A DNA stretch of 12,778 nt from Bacilli bacterium (GTDB lineage Bacteria; Bacillota_I; Bacilli_A; ML615J-28; CAG-313), in contig CAAGKY010000256.1 of the NCBI GenBank assembly GCA_900770645.1, forward strand, positions 1-12,778. The letters run 5' to 3'. The position numbers were made by a program, and so were the translations under genes. Under the pieces are notes generated by a model. That model did no database searches and had not been told where the DNA came from. It saw only the letters and a program-made list of their open reading frames with translations. Below are positions 7,653 to 12,778 of this stretch, piece after piece (the first letter of the stretch is position 1; every line of letters starts with the position of its first letter).

Positions 7653-8720
7653 TTATTCTGCTACGTCGTAAACAGTTACTAATGCTTCAGAATCAAGAGT
7701 TTCTAAAGTTGAATGACCGAATGTTAAGTATAAGTTTGTGCTTAAGTTCTTAGCATTGAAGAAGTCAGTACCAACTGAGAATGCTTCTAATACTGGAGGT
7801 AACTTAGTGAATACTTTACAAATGATCTTGTCATTTACAGTATAAGCGTCACCAGCAGTAATTGTTGCACCAGCAGGAATTAAGTCACCAGCTGCTACAT
7901 AAACAGATGCACCAGAGATTGTTAAATATAAATCTTTAGTTGCTCTATCACCAGTTACAGCTGTAGTATGAGCGTTTACATCACCGAAATATCTTGCAGG
8001 TAATTTTTCACCTACGAAAGAAGCTTGTAAAGCGTCATCGTGGAAGATAGATGGTAAATCAATTTTCTTAACAGCATTTACATACTTGTTATTCCAAATG
8101 ATCTTGATATCTTCATCACCGAATGCTCTTTCAAAACCATTCTTTGTGAAGTCAGTTGAGTAGTCTTTCATTTCGTCAACTAAGTTAGCCATTGCATAAG
8201 CAATATTTTCACCAGCAGAGTTTTGATTAGCAGCAGTATCGATATCTAATTTAACTTCAGTACCAGCTGAATTTGTACCTTTAGCAGTACCAATGAAAGT
8301 GTTATAAGTCTTATTTAAATAAGTTTCTTTTGACTTATTTAATCTTGATTCAAGAACTGATTGATAGCTTACGAAAGCACCTTCAGTACCGAATGCTTGC
8401 TTAGATAAATAAGCATCTTTAGTTAATCTAACTTGTTTGAATACATCGATAGTTAACTTTTGAGTTTTTGGAGCACCAGGTCTATTTAATGCTAATACGT
8501 TAATAGCATCCTCAGAGTCTTGTACCCAATCAACAGGTGTTAATACAGGAACGTCAGTATATAACTTTGTATCTCCGTATAATCCTGCTTCTTCCTTAGC
8601 CTCATCAACTAAGTTATAATTTGCTTTGATTGATCCACCTATGATATCTTGAGAGATAATCATATTGAATAATGCAGATTGAATTGCATTTTGATTTAAT
8701 TGTCCATTAAAAGCTGCCAT
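7653..8720 (-). CDS. Major capsid protein, phi29 gp8-like
   Basis: A 355-residue protein that would form the capsid shell. The pattern TIDVFKQVRLTKDAYLSKQAFGTEGAF (about 90-116) and the overall helix and beta composition fit gp8-like HK97-fold capsid proteins. It follows a probable scaffold gene and precedes the tail knob gene, the order seen in phi29 (7-8-9). It is shorter than phi29 gp8 (448 residues), so the C-terminal Ig-like domain of phi29 gp8 is probably absent. By eye the codon use is less AT-rich than in the neighbours, in line with high expression. AGGAGGT lies nine bases before the ATG. The AT-rich 39-base gap upstream contains TATAAAAT and could hold a promoter, but no convincing -35 element is visible. 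Confidence 0.8.
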   Translation of the reverse strand: MAAFNGQLNQNAIQSALFNMIISQDIIGGSIKANYNLVDEAKEEAGLYGDTKLYTDVPVLTPVDWVQDSEDAINVLALNRPGAPKTQKLTIDVFKQVRLTKDAYLSKQAFGTEGAFVSYQSVLESRLNKSKETYLNKTYNTFIGTAKGTNSAGTEVKLDIDTAANQNSAGENIAYAMANLVDEMKDYSTDFTKNGFERAFGDEDIKIIWNNKYVNAVKKIDLPSIFHDDALQASFVGEKLPARYFGDVNAHTTAVTGDRATKDLYLTISGASVYVAAGDLIPAGATITAGDAYTVNDKIICKVFTKLPPVLEAFSVGTDFFNAKNLSTNLYLTFGHSTLETLDSEALVTVYDVAE

Positions 8721-8759
8721 ATATAATAACCTCCTAATTTATTCTATTTTATATTTTTA

Positions 8760-9248
8760 TTATTTCTTTGGCATTGCAGATGACATCAATGTTTTAAATA
8801 GGAATGGATTGCCGTCCGCTTCTTTAACCATACCTTCAATAAGATCCATTTGGTCAGCAATAGTTTCTTCTTCACCATATGTTGCTGAAATTTTATCACC
8901 GTCTGGTGTAAATCCATATGAACCAGTTACACACGGGTCTGATCCGAATTCCTTAATTGTTGCTTTTCTAAGGTTGATAAAGTTATCCCAGAATTCTAAA
9001 TCATTACTAAACTTATTTTCAGTATATGCTTTTAAATATACTTCTCTTGGTTGTAGATCTGGTTGAGAATTTTCTAGTTCAATTTGTTGTCCGTTGGCAA
9101 CAGCTTGTAATAACTTTTTATGTTCCTCAGCAAGGGCATCATACTTCTCCTTGTTAACACTATTTTTTTGTATAGCTTCTATGGTTGCTAAATAGTCTGT
9201 GTTGTCGACTACCATTTCCTCGTTACGCTTATTTTCTAGTTCATCCAT
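8760..9248 (-). CDS. Probable capsid scaffold protein
   Basis: A 162-residue acidic protein directly upstream of the capsid gene, where phi29 encodes its gp7 scaffold. The N-terminal half is a charged, helix-prone region (about 1-60, with NKEKYDALAEEHKKLLQAV as a heptad-like stretch). The C-terminal part has EFWDNFINLRKATIKEF and a short tail ending MPKK that could contact the shell. Scaffolds act inside the prohead and leave during maturation. It is longer than phi29 gp7 (98 residues), and no sequence identity to it is obvious, so the assignment rests on position and composition. The start is supported by TAGGAGGT, which also contains the stop codon of the ATPase gene. Confidence 0.55.
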   Translation of the reverse strand: MDELENKRNEEMVVDNTDYLATIEAIQKNSVNKEKYDALAEEHKKLLQAVANGQQIELENSQPDLQPREVYLKAYTENKFSNDLEFWDNFINLRKATIKEFGSDPCVTGSYGFTPDGDKISATYGEEETIADQMDLIEGMVKEADGNPFLFKTLMSSAMPKK

Positions 9249-9261
9249 AATAATATACCTC

Positions 9262-10332
9262 CTACATTTTCAATTTTTTAACTTCTGAATAGAACTGTTT
9301 TAAAGTATAAAGTTTATCAAATTTATAAGTTCTCTTTTGTGCTCTATCTATTACCATAGTGTAAAGTTCCTTATAAAATGGTAAACCTTTTGTATATGGA
9401 AGCATTGCTATTTCAGTAAGATTAGTATATTGCGGTACTTTCTCTGAAGTAATAATGTCTCCGTATACTAGGAATCTCTTATTTCCAAAATTAATTATGG
9501 AAGTAGGCTTTCCTGCTAAATATTTTCTATCTTTAACAACTAAGTCAATATCTGAAATAATGACATTAGTGAAAGTAGACTCATTTGGTGCTAATATACC
9601 AGCAATTGAATCTTTACGTTGCTGTTTATATTTATCAGTATCTTCAATGTAATGTATAACTGCTCTTTTACGATGTAATCTGTAAATACCAAATTTTTCA
9701 GGAATGAAATTGAAAGCATTTGCTAAAATATCAGATCCTTCTTCAAGAGTATTACCTAACATAAAAATACGTCTATCTGTGTCTGTACGACATAAGTTTT
9801 CTAACTGGTTTACTAATGCATAACATATATCAAAAGTTCTTTTCTCTGAACGTTCTGCGTTCATTTCATCTAGAACAATTGTTCTAAATTTCTTTAATTC
9901 TCTTGATAATGTTTTATTTGCTGTTTTATCATCTGTTTTTAATTGCTTTGTTTTAGTTTTACGGTTCATTGCAACACCTTTATCTTGATAGAATGTTGAT
10001 AATGCCATAACTCTGCAAAACTCTTTATCATCGATATAAACTGTATTACCTTTTACTTTAAATTCACCAAGGTTATATCTTTCTCTTAGATCACTATCTA
10101 TAAGATCTTTAGCATTATTAGCTAATAATTTATTAACTGAAGGCTCTTTTAATCTTAACCAACAAAATGGTGATCCATCTTTTAGCCATTTCTTGATACA
10201 ATATTTTTGTGTCGAATATGTTTTACCAGTTCCACGACCTCCTAATAATATATAAAATATTGCTTTAATACCAAGAATAGCACAGTTTTCATAATAAACA
10301 AACTCGTGTTTTCTTCTTTTTTGTAATTTCAT
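9262..10332 (-). CDS. DNA packaging ATPase, phi29 gp16-like
   Basis: A 356-residue P-loop ATPase close in size to phi29 gp16 (332 residues). Walker A is GGRGTGKTYS at residues 31-40, Walker B is TIVLDEM at 151-157 (catalytic Glu in DE), and MLGNT at 191-195 is a coupling/sensor-type motif seen in packaging ATPases. The C-terminal third is basic, as expected for a DNA- or RNA-binding part. The protein would sit as a ring on the portal and drive DNA into the prohead. It lies ahead of the scaffold and capsid genes, whereas in phi29 gene 16 is at the far end of the late operon. The start has GAGGT seven bases upstream. A foldable non-coding stretch precedes it. Confidence 0.85.
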   Translation of the reverse strand: MKLQKRRKHEFVYYENCAILGIKAIFYILLGGRGTGKTYSTQKYCIKKWLKDGSPFCWLRLKEPSVNKLLANNAKDLIDSDLRERYNLGEFKVKGNTVYIDDKEFCRVMALSTFYQDKGVAMNRKTKTKQLKTDDKTANKTLSRELKKFRTIVLDEMNAERSEKRTFDICYALVNQLENLCRTDTDRRIFMLGNTLEEGSDILANAFNFIPEKFGIYRLHRKRAVIHYIEDTDKYKQQRKDSIAGILAPNESTFTNVIISDIDLVVKDRKYLAGKPTSIINFGNKRFLVYGDIITSEKVPQYTNLTEIAMLPYTKGLPFYKELYTMVIDRAQKRTYKFDKLYTLKQFYSEVKKLKM

Positions 10333-10394
10333 TTTATATACCTCATCTTTGTCAGTCTAACATTGTAGGTAGTACTGTTGATATATACCATTTG

Positions 10395-10461
10395 CGTCCG
10401 CACCTCTTCGGTGTCACTCGGAATCTACAAATTCCTAACGGCATATGCTAGTTGGCGGATG
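10395..10461 (-). ncRNA. Candidate structured RNA, possibly a packaging RNA
   Basis: Between the basic 145-residue gene and the packaging ATPase gene lie 132 non-coding bases. Within them, 10395-10461 is about 52% G+C (35 of 67) in an AT-rich genome. On the minus strand CATCCGC (10461-10455) pairs with GCGGACG (10401-10395) with one mismatch, closing a multi-branch fold. Inside are GGAAT-loop-ATTCC (10435-10420), CACC-GAAGA-GGTG (10413-10401), and an arm with AAC/GTT around a loop holding the palindrome GCATATGC (10448-10441). The last pair of the closing stem and of the CACC arm compete for one G. phi29-like phages need a packaging RNA that works with the ATPase, so this is a reasonable candidate. 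An mRNA leader structure is the alternative. Confidence 0.4.
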
Positions 10462-10464
10462 TTA

Positions 10465-10902
10465 TTAAACAATTTGAATTTCGTAAGAAGGATAAGAACC
10501 TGGTTTATGTACTACTATTATATTTTTACCAGCATATTGACCTCTTGTAATTGTAAAACCTCCAATAGAAGAATCATATTCTATATCAGATTTACTTCTA
10601 ATATTAAATCCAAATTCTTTTGCTTTTTTATACATATTTTCTCTTGAAATTTCTGCTTTTGATGTAAATAAAGTTGAGTGCTTAATTTTATCATAAGCTT
10701 CTCTCATTGACATATGAGGATTATTTTCCATTTTACCTTTTAATAATCTCTCATATACTTTTTTAGCTCTATTTTTATCAGCCACAGTAATACCTTTTGA
10801 ACGAGCATCTTTTTTCATTGCTGAATTTTTAACTAATTTAGATGCTATTTCGTGTAAATCATTTTTTACCATTTTATCAAAAATTTTATTACTAAATTTC
10901 AT
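10465..10902 (-). CDS. Basic protein of unknown function next to DNA polymerase
   Basis: A 145-residue protein I do not recognise. By my count it has about 30 Lys/Arg against 16 Asp/Glu. The first 80 residues look helical (DKMVKNDLHEIASKLVKNS, then KKVYERLLKGKM). The last 35 residues look beta-rich, with GGFTITRGQYAGKNIIVV and a PGSYPSYEIQIV end. It starts three bases after the polymerase stop, with GAGGT overlapping the last polymerase codons, so the two are probably co-translated. A small basic protein beside a polymerase could be a DNA-binding factor or a reduced terminal protein (phi29 gp3 has 266 residues), but no motif shows this. The candidate structured RNA follows directly. Confidence 0.7.
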   Translation of the reverse strand: MKFSNKIFDKMVKNDLHEIASKLVKNSAMKKDARSKGITVADKNRAKKVYERLLKGKMENNPHMSMREAYDKIKHSTLFTSKAEISRENMYKKAKEFGFNIRSKSDIEYDSSIGGFTITRGQYAGKNIIVVHKPGSYPSYEIQIV

Positions 10903-10905
10903 ATA

Positions 10906-11958
10906 CTATACCTCACGTTTATAAAGTTTTAATTTTTCTTTATCAAGTGAATATATATTACAATCTTGTGGTAATTCATCTATAAGAATATCAAATCCGT
11001 TTTTAAACCATCCTTTTGGAATACCACGGAAAGTTGGTAATTTATTATCCCATTGATAATTAGAATTTATATAAGCAAATTGACCATCGTGTTCAAATTT
11101 CCATTGACCGATTTCTTGTCCTAAATTTGCTTCAATTTCAGGAATTCTACAAGTAGAAACAATTGAATCTGTATTTGATAATAAGATATTATCTGGATAT
11201 TTTCTAATTAAATCATTAATTGTTTTATTACAATATCCAATAATTGCAGCTCTAATCCAGAAATTATGTCTTTGCATAAAACCAATACACATATTTAAAG
11301 TATCCTTTGCAATCTGTTTTTCTTTCTTATTAGTAGCATTCTTTTTTTTATTATACCAAGTTTCAACAAATTTTTTATATGGTGATTCTTCTGATTTGAA
11401 GATATACATCGCATAACTATTTGGTAATACTAATTCGCCATCTACATCAAAACCAATTTCATCTTCTTTGACTTTTCTATAGTCTAGAATACCCTTTTTA
11501 TAGTTTATAGGACCGTTTTCAGTATTAGCTGGCATCTTTTGTATCATACCATATGAAAACGCTGAATTTAGGTCATATCCATAAGCGTGTTGACGTGTAC
11601 CAACATATTTTTCATTAAAATATAAAATACCTGAAACAGAGAATTTAGCTTCTTCTTTAGAAGCAACGTGTGGTGTTTTGTGATATTTCTGTAATGTTGA
11701 GTATGCTTCCATACCTAATCTTTCGTGGATATTTCCACCCATTTCAGTTTTATCACAAATATATGTAACAGCTTTACCTCCTAGATCTATATCTTTATAT
11801 GTTAATTCAATTTTACTTATTTTATCAACAATATATGCATTCCATTTTAATATACCTACTGGTTCTTCATTGAAATGTATTTTGTATAAATCTTTAATTT
11901 CTTTTAATTTTTTATTAAATTCTTTAACAGTTATATTAACTATTTTCTTTTTTATCAT
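10906..11958 (-). CDS. Minimal B-family DNA polymerase lacking the exonuclease region
   Basis: A 350-residue protein with family B polymerase signatures: motif A GYDLNSAF (127-134, metal-binding Asp129), motif B AKDTLNMCIGF (217-227, Lys218, Asn222, Gly226) and motif C LSNTDS (260-265, Asp264). The first Asp of the usual DTD is Asn262. The spacing resembles phi29-type enzymes, but the protein lacks the N-terminal 3'-5' exonuclease domain. There are only about 90 residues between A and B and about 45 between B and C, so the TPR1 insertion seems shortened and TPR2 absent. phi29 polymerase has 575 residues. The start at 11958 is set by AAGGAGG eight bases upstream; a TTG start at 12021 would add 21 residues that overlap the leader helices. 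It could be an active minimal enzyme, half of a split polymerase, or a truncated gene. Confidence 0.8.
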   Translation of the reverse strand: MIKKKIVNITVKEFNKKLKEIKDLYKIHFNEEPVGILKWNAYIVDKISKIELTYKDIDLGGKAVTYICDKTEMGGNIHERLGMEAYSTLQKYHKTPHVASKEEAKFSVSGILYFNEKYVGTRQHAYGYDLNSAFSYGMIQKMPANTENGPINYKKGILDYRKVKEDEIGFDVDGELVLPNSYAMYIFKSEESPYKKFVETWYNKKKNATNKKEKQIAKDTLNMCIGFMQRHNFWIRAAIIGYCNKTINDLIRKYPDNILLSNTDSIVSTCRIPEIEANLGQEIGQWKFEHDGQFAYINSNYQWDNKLPTFRGIPKGWFKNGFDILIDELPQDCNIYSLDKEKLKLYKREV

Positions 11959-11975
11959 ATCACTATCCTCCTTTT

Positions 11976-12031
11976 GATTTGGCTGCATCGCATTTAGGTT
12001 GGAGGCCTCCGATGCAACCAAACCTAAAATG
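11976..12031 (-). promoter_or_regulatory. Leader with two mutually exclusive long helices before polymerase
   Basis: In the minus-strand RNA, 12024-12010 (GGTTTGGTTGCATCG) can pair with 11990-11976 (CGATGCAGCCAAATC) over 15 contiguous pairs, two of them G-U. Alternatively 12031-12021 (CATTTTAGGTT) pairs with 12000-11991 (AACCTAAATG) over 10 pairs with one bulged U. The helices are interleaved and too tight to form together. The first ends right beside AAAAGGAGG, the ribosome binding site of the polymerase gene. A perfect palindrome (GGAGGCCTCC, 12001-12010) lies in the centre. This suggests a translational or transcriptional switch controlling the polymerase, perhaps bound by the polymerase itself; that role is inferred. 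Confidence 0.45.
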
Positions 12032-12056
12032 AAAATGGGATATGAGGTATTATGAT

Positions 12057-12084
12057 ATATAGAAAAGATAAATCTATCCTATAT
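12057..12084. other. AT-rich imperfect hairpin in the polymerase upstream gap
   Basis: ATATAG (12057-12062) pairs with CTATAT (12079-12084), and GATA (12067-12070) pairs with TATC (12075-12078), with a bulge of four A and a four-base loop. It lies in the 204-base gap between the small replication-type gene and the polymerase gene. The rest of that gap (12085-12162) is very AT-rich with TATA-like runs; TTGAGG followed 17 bases later by TAATAA is a weak promoter-like pair on the minus strand. I see no gene in the gap. The hairpin is weak and may be chance in such AT-rich DNA. Confidence 0.25.
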
Positions 12085-12162
12085 AATATATTAGTTCCGA
12101 CAATTATTAAATATTATTTATAATTACCTCAAAAAACTATAAATAAATATAAAGTAGTGCTA

Positions 12163-12525
12163 TTAATTATAATATTCTTTTTGTAATGTTTTGATGTAAG
12201 CACTTGCTTCAGCTTTTGAATATGCTTTTATAACTTTTTCGTCATATTCTCTATTCATCTCATTTAGCATCTTAAATATTAGATTTAATTGAGCTGGTGA
12301 TGCTTTTTCAAATTTACTTGCTTTTACATTTTCTTTAGCAGACTCAGATTGGCCCGAATTTAGCTCTTTAAGAGCTTTTTTAGCATAGTCATTATCTCCA
12401 TATGCCTGTAATACAGAAACACGCGTATTCGCGATAATTTCACCTATTTGAGAGTAATCAGTTATCTCAACATCTTTAATTGTTATTTCTTGGTGCATTT
12501 CAAATACTTTAATATCTACTAACAT
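12163..12525 (-). CDS. Small phage protein with replication/recombination-type C-terminal domain
   Basis: A 120-residue protein. The N-terminal 50 residues contain short beta-like stretches (MLVDIKVFE, EITIKDVEI) and a helix (YSQIGEIIANTRVSVLQAY). After a polar linker (about 55-72) comes SPAQLNLIFKMLNEMN followed by YSKAEASAYIKTLQK (about 76-116). This helix pair resembles the C-terminal segment often found on phage single-strand annealing and DNA-binding proteins. Its length is close to that of phi29 gp5, the single-stranded-DNA-binding protein (124 residues), and it lies just upstream of the polymerase. That function is only a possibility; no OB-fold signature is clear. Its ribosome binding site, GAGGAGGT, overlaps the last codons of the upstream gene. 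Confidence 0.65.
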   Translation of the reverse strand: MLVDIKVFEMHQEITIKDVEITDYSQIGEIIANTRVSVLQAYGDNDYAKKALKELNSGQSESAKENVKASKFEKASPAQLNLIFKMLNEMNREYDEKVIKAYSKAEASAYIKTLQKEYYN

Positions 12526-12530
12526 AATTA

Positions 12531-12778
12531 TTATACCTCCTCATATGTCCAATAGAATCCATAAGCATAACCTTTATGCTGATTTCCTTTTCTTTTTAAT
12601 ACATTACATAAACAAACTCTTACTACTGAATCTTCTGTTGATGATGTCAAATTATTAGAAATTAAATATTTTGCTGCTTCAACACTTGATTTAAATTTAA
12701 GTTGAATTGATTCTGTATTAAAATTATTTTCTATAAATTTAGTTGCAACAATTGCTTTTCCATTATCTCTTGTTGAAA
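12531..12778 (-). CDS. C-terminal part of HNH/NUMOD-type endonuclease-like protein (partial)
   Basis: An open frame enters from the right edge of the window (first whole codon at 12776) and ends with TAA at 12531-12533, giving 81 residues of the C-terminus. Reading it by hand shows FKSSVEAAKYLISNN, then VRVCLCNVLKRKG and AYGFYWTYEEV. The order SxxEAAxYL, then a helix with RVC..VL, then GYxYGFYW, matches the helix-turn-helix (NUMOD1-like) DNA-binding tail of phage HNH homing endonucleases. The catalytic HNH part, if present, lies outside the window. The last codons supply the ribosome binding site of the next gene. It could instead be a stand-alone DNA-binding protein. Confidence 0.55.
   Translation of the reverse strand, partial: STRDNGKAIVATKFIENNFNTESIQLKFKSSVEAAKYLISNNLTSSTEDSVVRVCLCNVLKRKGNQHKGYAYGFYWTYEEV

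Noticed and set aside
2663..9652. Five other plus-strand open frames (2663-2875, 4693-4899, 6900-7118, 8809-9066, 9455-9652)
   Set aside because: All lie antisense inside well-supported minus-strand genes and lack ribosome binding sites; they are shadows.
10395..10461. A tRNA gene
   Set aside because: The outline is cloverleaf-like with a 7-base closing stem, but there is no T-loop TTCRA sequence, the central loop has six bases, and the T-like arm has a five-base loop. A tRNA is unlikely.
10378..10647. Plus-strand open frame of 89 codons across the RNA candidate
   Set aside because: It is opposite the well-supported 145-residue gene, has no ribosome binding site, and its Cys/Ser/Phe/Ile-rich translation looks like antisense of a Lys-rich gene.
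11959..12021. TTG start adding 21 residues to the polymerase
   Set aside because: The ATG at 11958 has an ideal AAGGAGG eight bases upstream, while the TTG has none, and the extra residues overlap the paired leader.
11976..12031. A true H-type pseudoknot from the two leader helices
   Set aside because: Connecting loops of one and zero bases cannot span 10-pair helices, so competing alternatives are more likely than a simultaneous fold.
11959..12533. A group I intron splitting the polymerase gene, suggested by the HNH-like gene upstream
   Set aside because: I could not find intron core elements (P/Q/R/S) in the gap, and a complete gene with its own signals lies between the endonuclease-like tail and the polymerase.
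87..12533. Alternative genetic code (TGA as Trp)
   Set aside because: All genes read through in the standard code with TGG for Trp, and no in-frame TGA interrupts them; only the lack of TGA stops is unusual.

Overview
The window looks like the late (structural) region, plus part of the replication region, of a small phi29-like podovirus. These are linear dsDNA tailed phages with a B-family, normally protein-primed, DNA polymerase. The DNA is AT-rich. Almost every gene has a strong AGGAGG-type ribosome binding site 7-10 bases from an ATG, which points to a Bacillota (Firmicutes-type) host, plausibly a gut organism. All recognisable genes are on the minus strand, so the natural reading order is from high to low coordinates. 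Family assignments come from protein motifs, lengths and gene order; no database search was run.

Reading order: the C-terminal end of an HNH/NUMOD-type endonuclease-like protein (12531-12778, cut by the window edge); a small protein with a phage replication-type C-terminal domain (12163-12525); a 204-base gap with hairpins and two competing long helices (11976-12031); a very short B-family DNA polymerase with motifs A, B and C but no exonuclease region (10906-11958); a basic 145-residue protein of unknown function (10465-10902); a GC-rich, foldable, non-coding stretch (10395-10461) directly before the packaging ATPase gene, a candidate packaging RNA; the gp16-like ATPase (9262-10332); a probable scaffold (8760-9248); the major capsid protein (7653-8720); a strong hairpin with a tRNA T-loop-like loop (7621-7645); the gp9-like tail knob (4880-7597); an unknown 89-residue protein (4611-4880); the gp10-like portal (3520-4611); the gp11-like lower collar (2957-3520); a holin-like membrane protein (2671-2964); and two fibre or receptor-binding proteins (1065-2669 and 87-1043). 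A GC-rich hairpin that could be the operon terminator (48-74) and a short GAATG-rich repeat close the left edge.

How they work together: the polymerase and its small neighbours would copy the genome. Scaffold, capsid and portal would build the prohead. The ATPase, possibly with an RNA encoded just ahead of it, would package DNA through the portal. Collar, knob and fibres would complete the tail and bind the host. From the tail knob gene to the lower collar and holin, genes touch or overlap, and the ribosome binding site of one gene lies inside the last codons of the previous one, so translation is probably coupled. No endolysin, canonical terminal protein or single-stranded-DNA-binding protein is recognisable, so part of the genome lies outside the window. 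The most interesting points are the minimal polymerase, the candidate packaging RNA and the switch-like leader in front of the polymerase.
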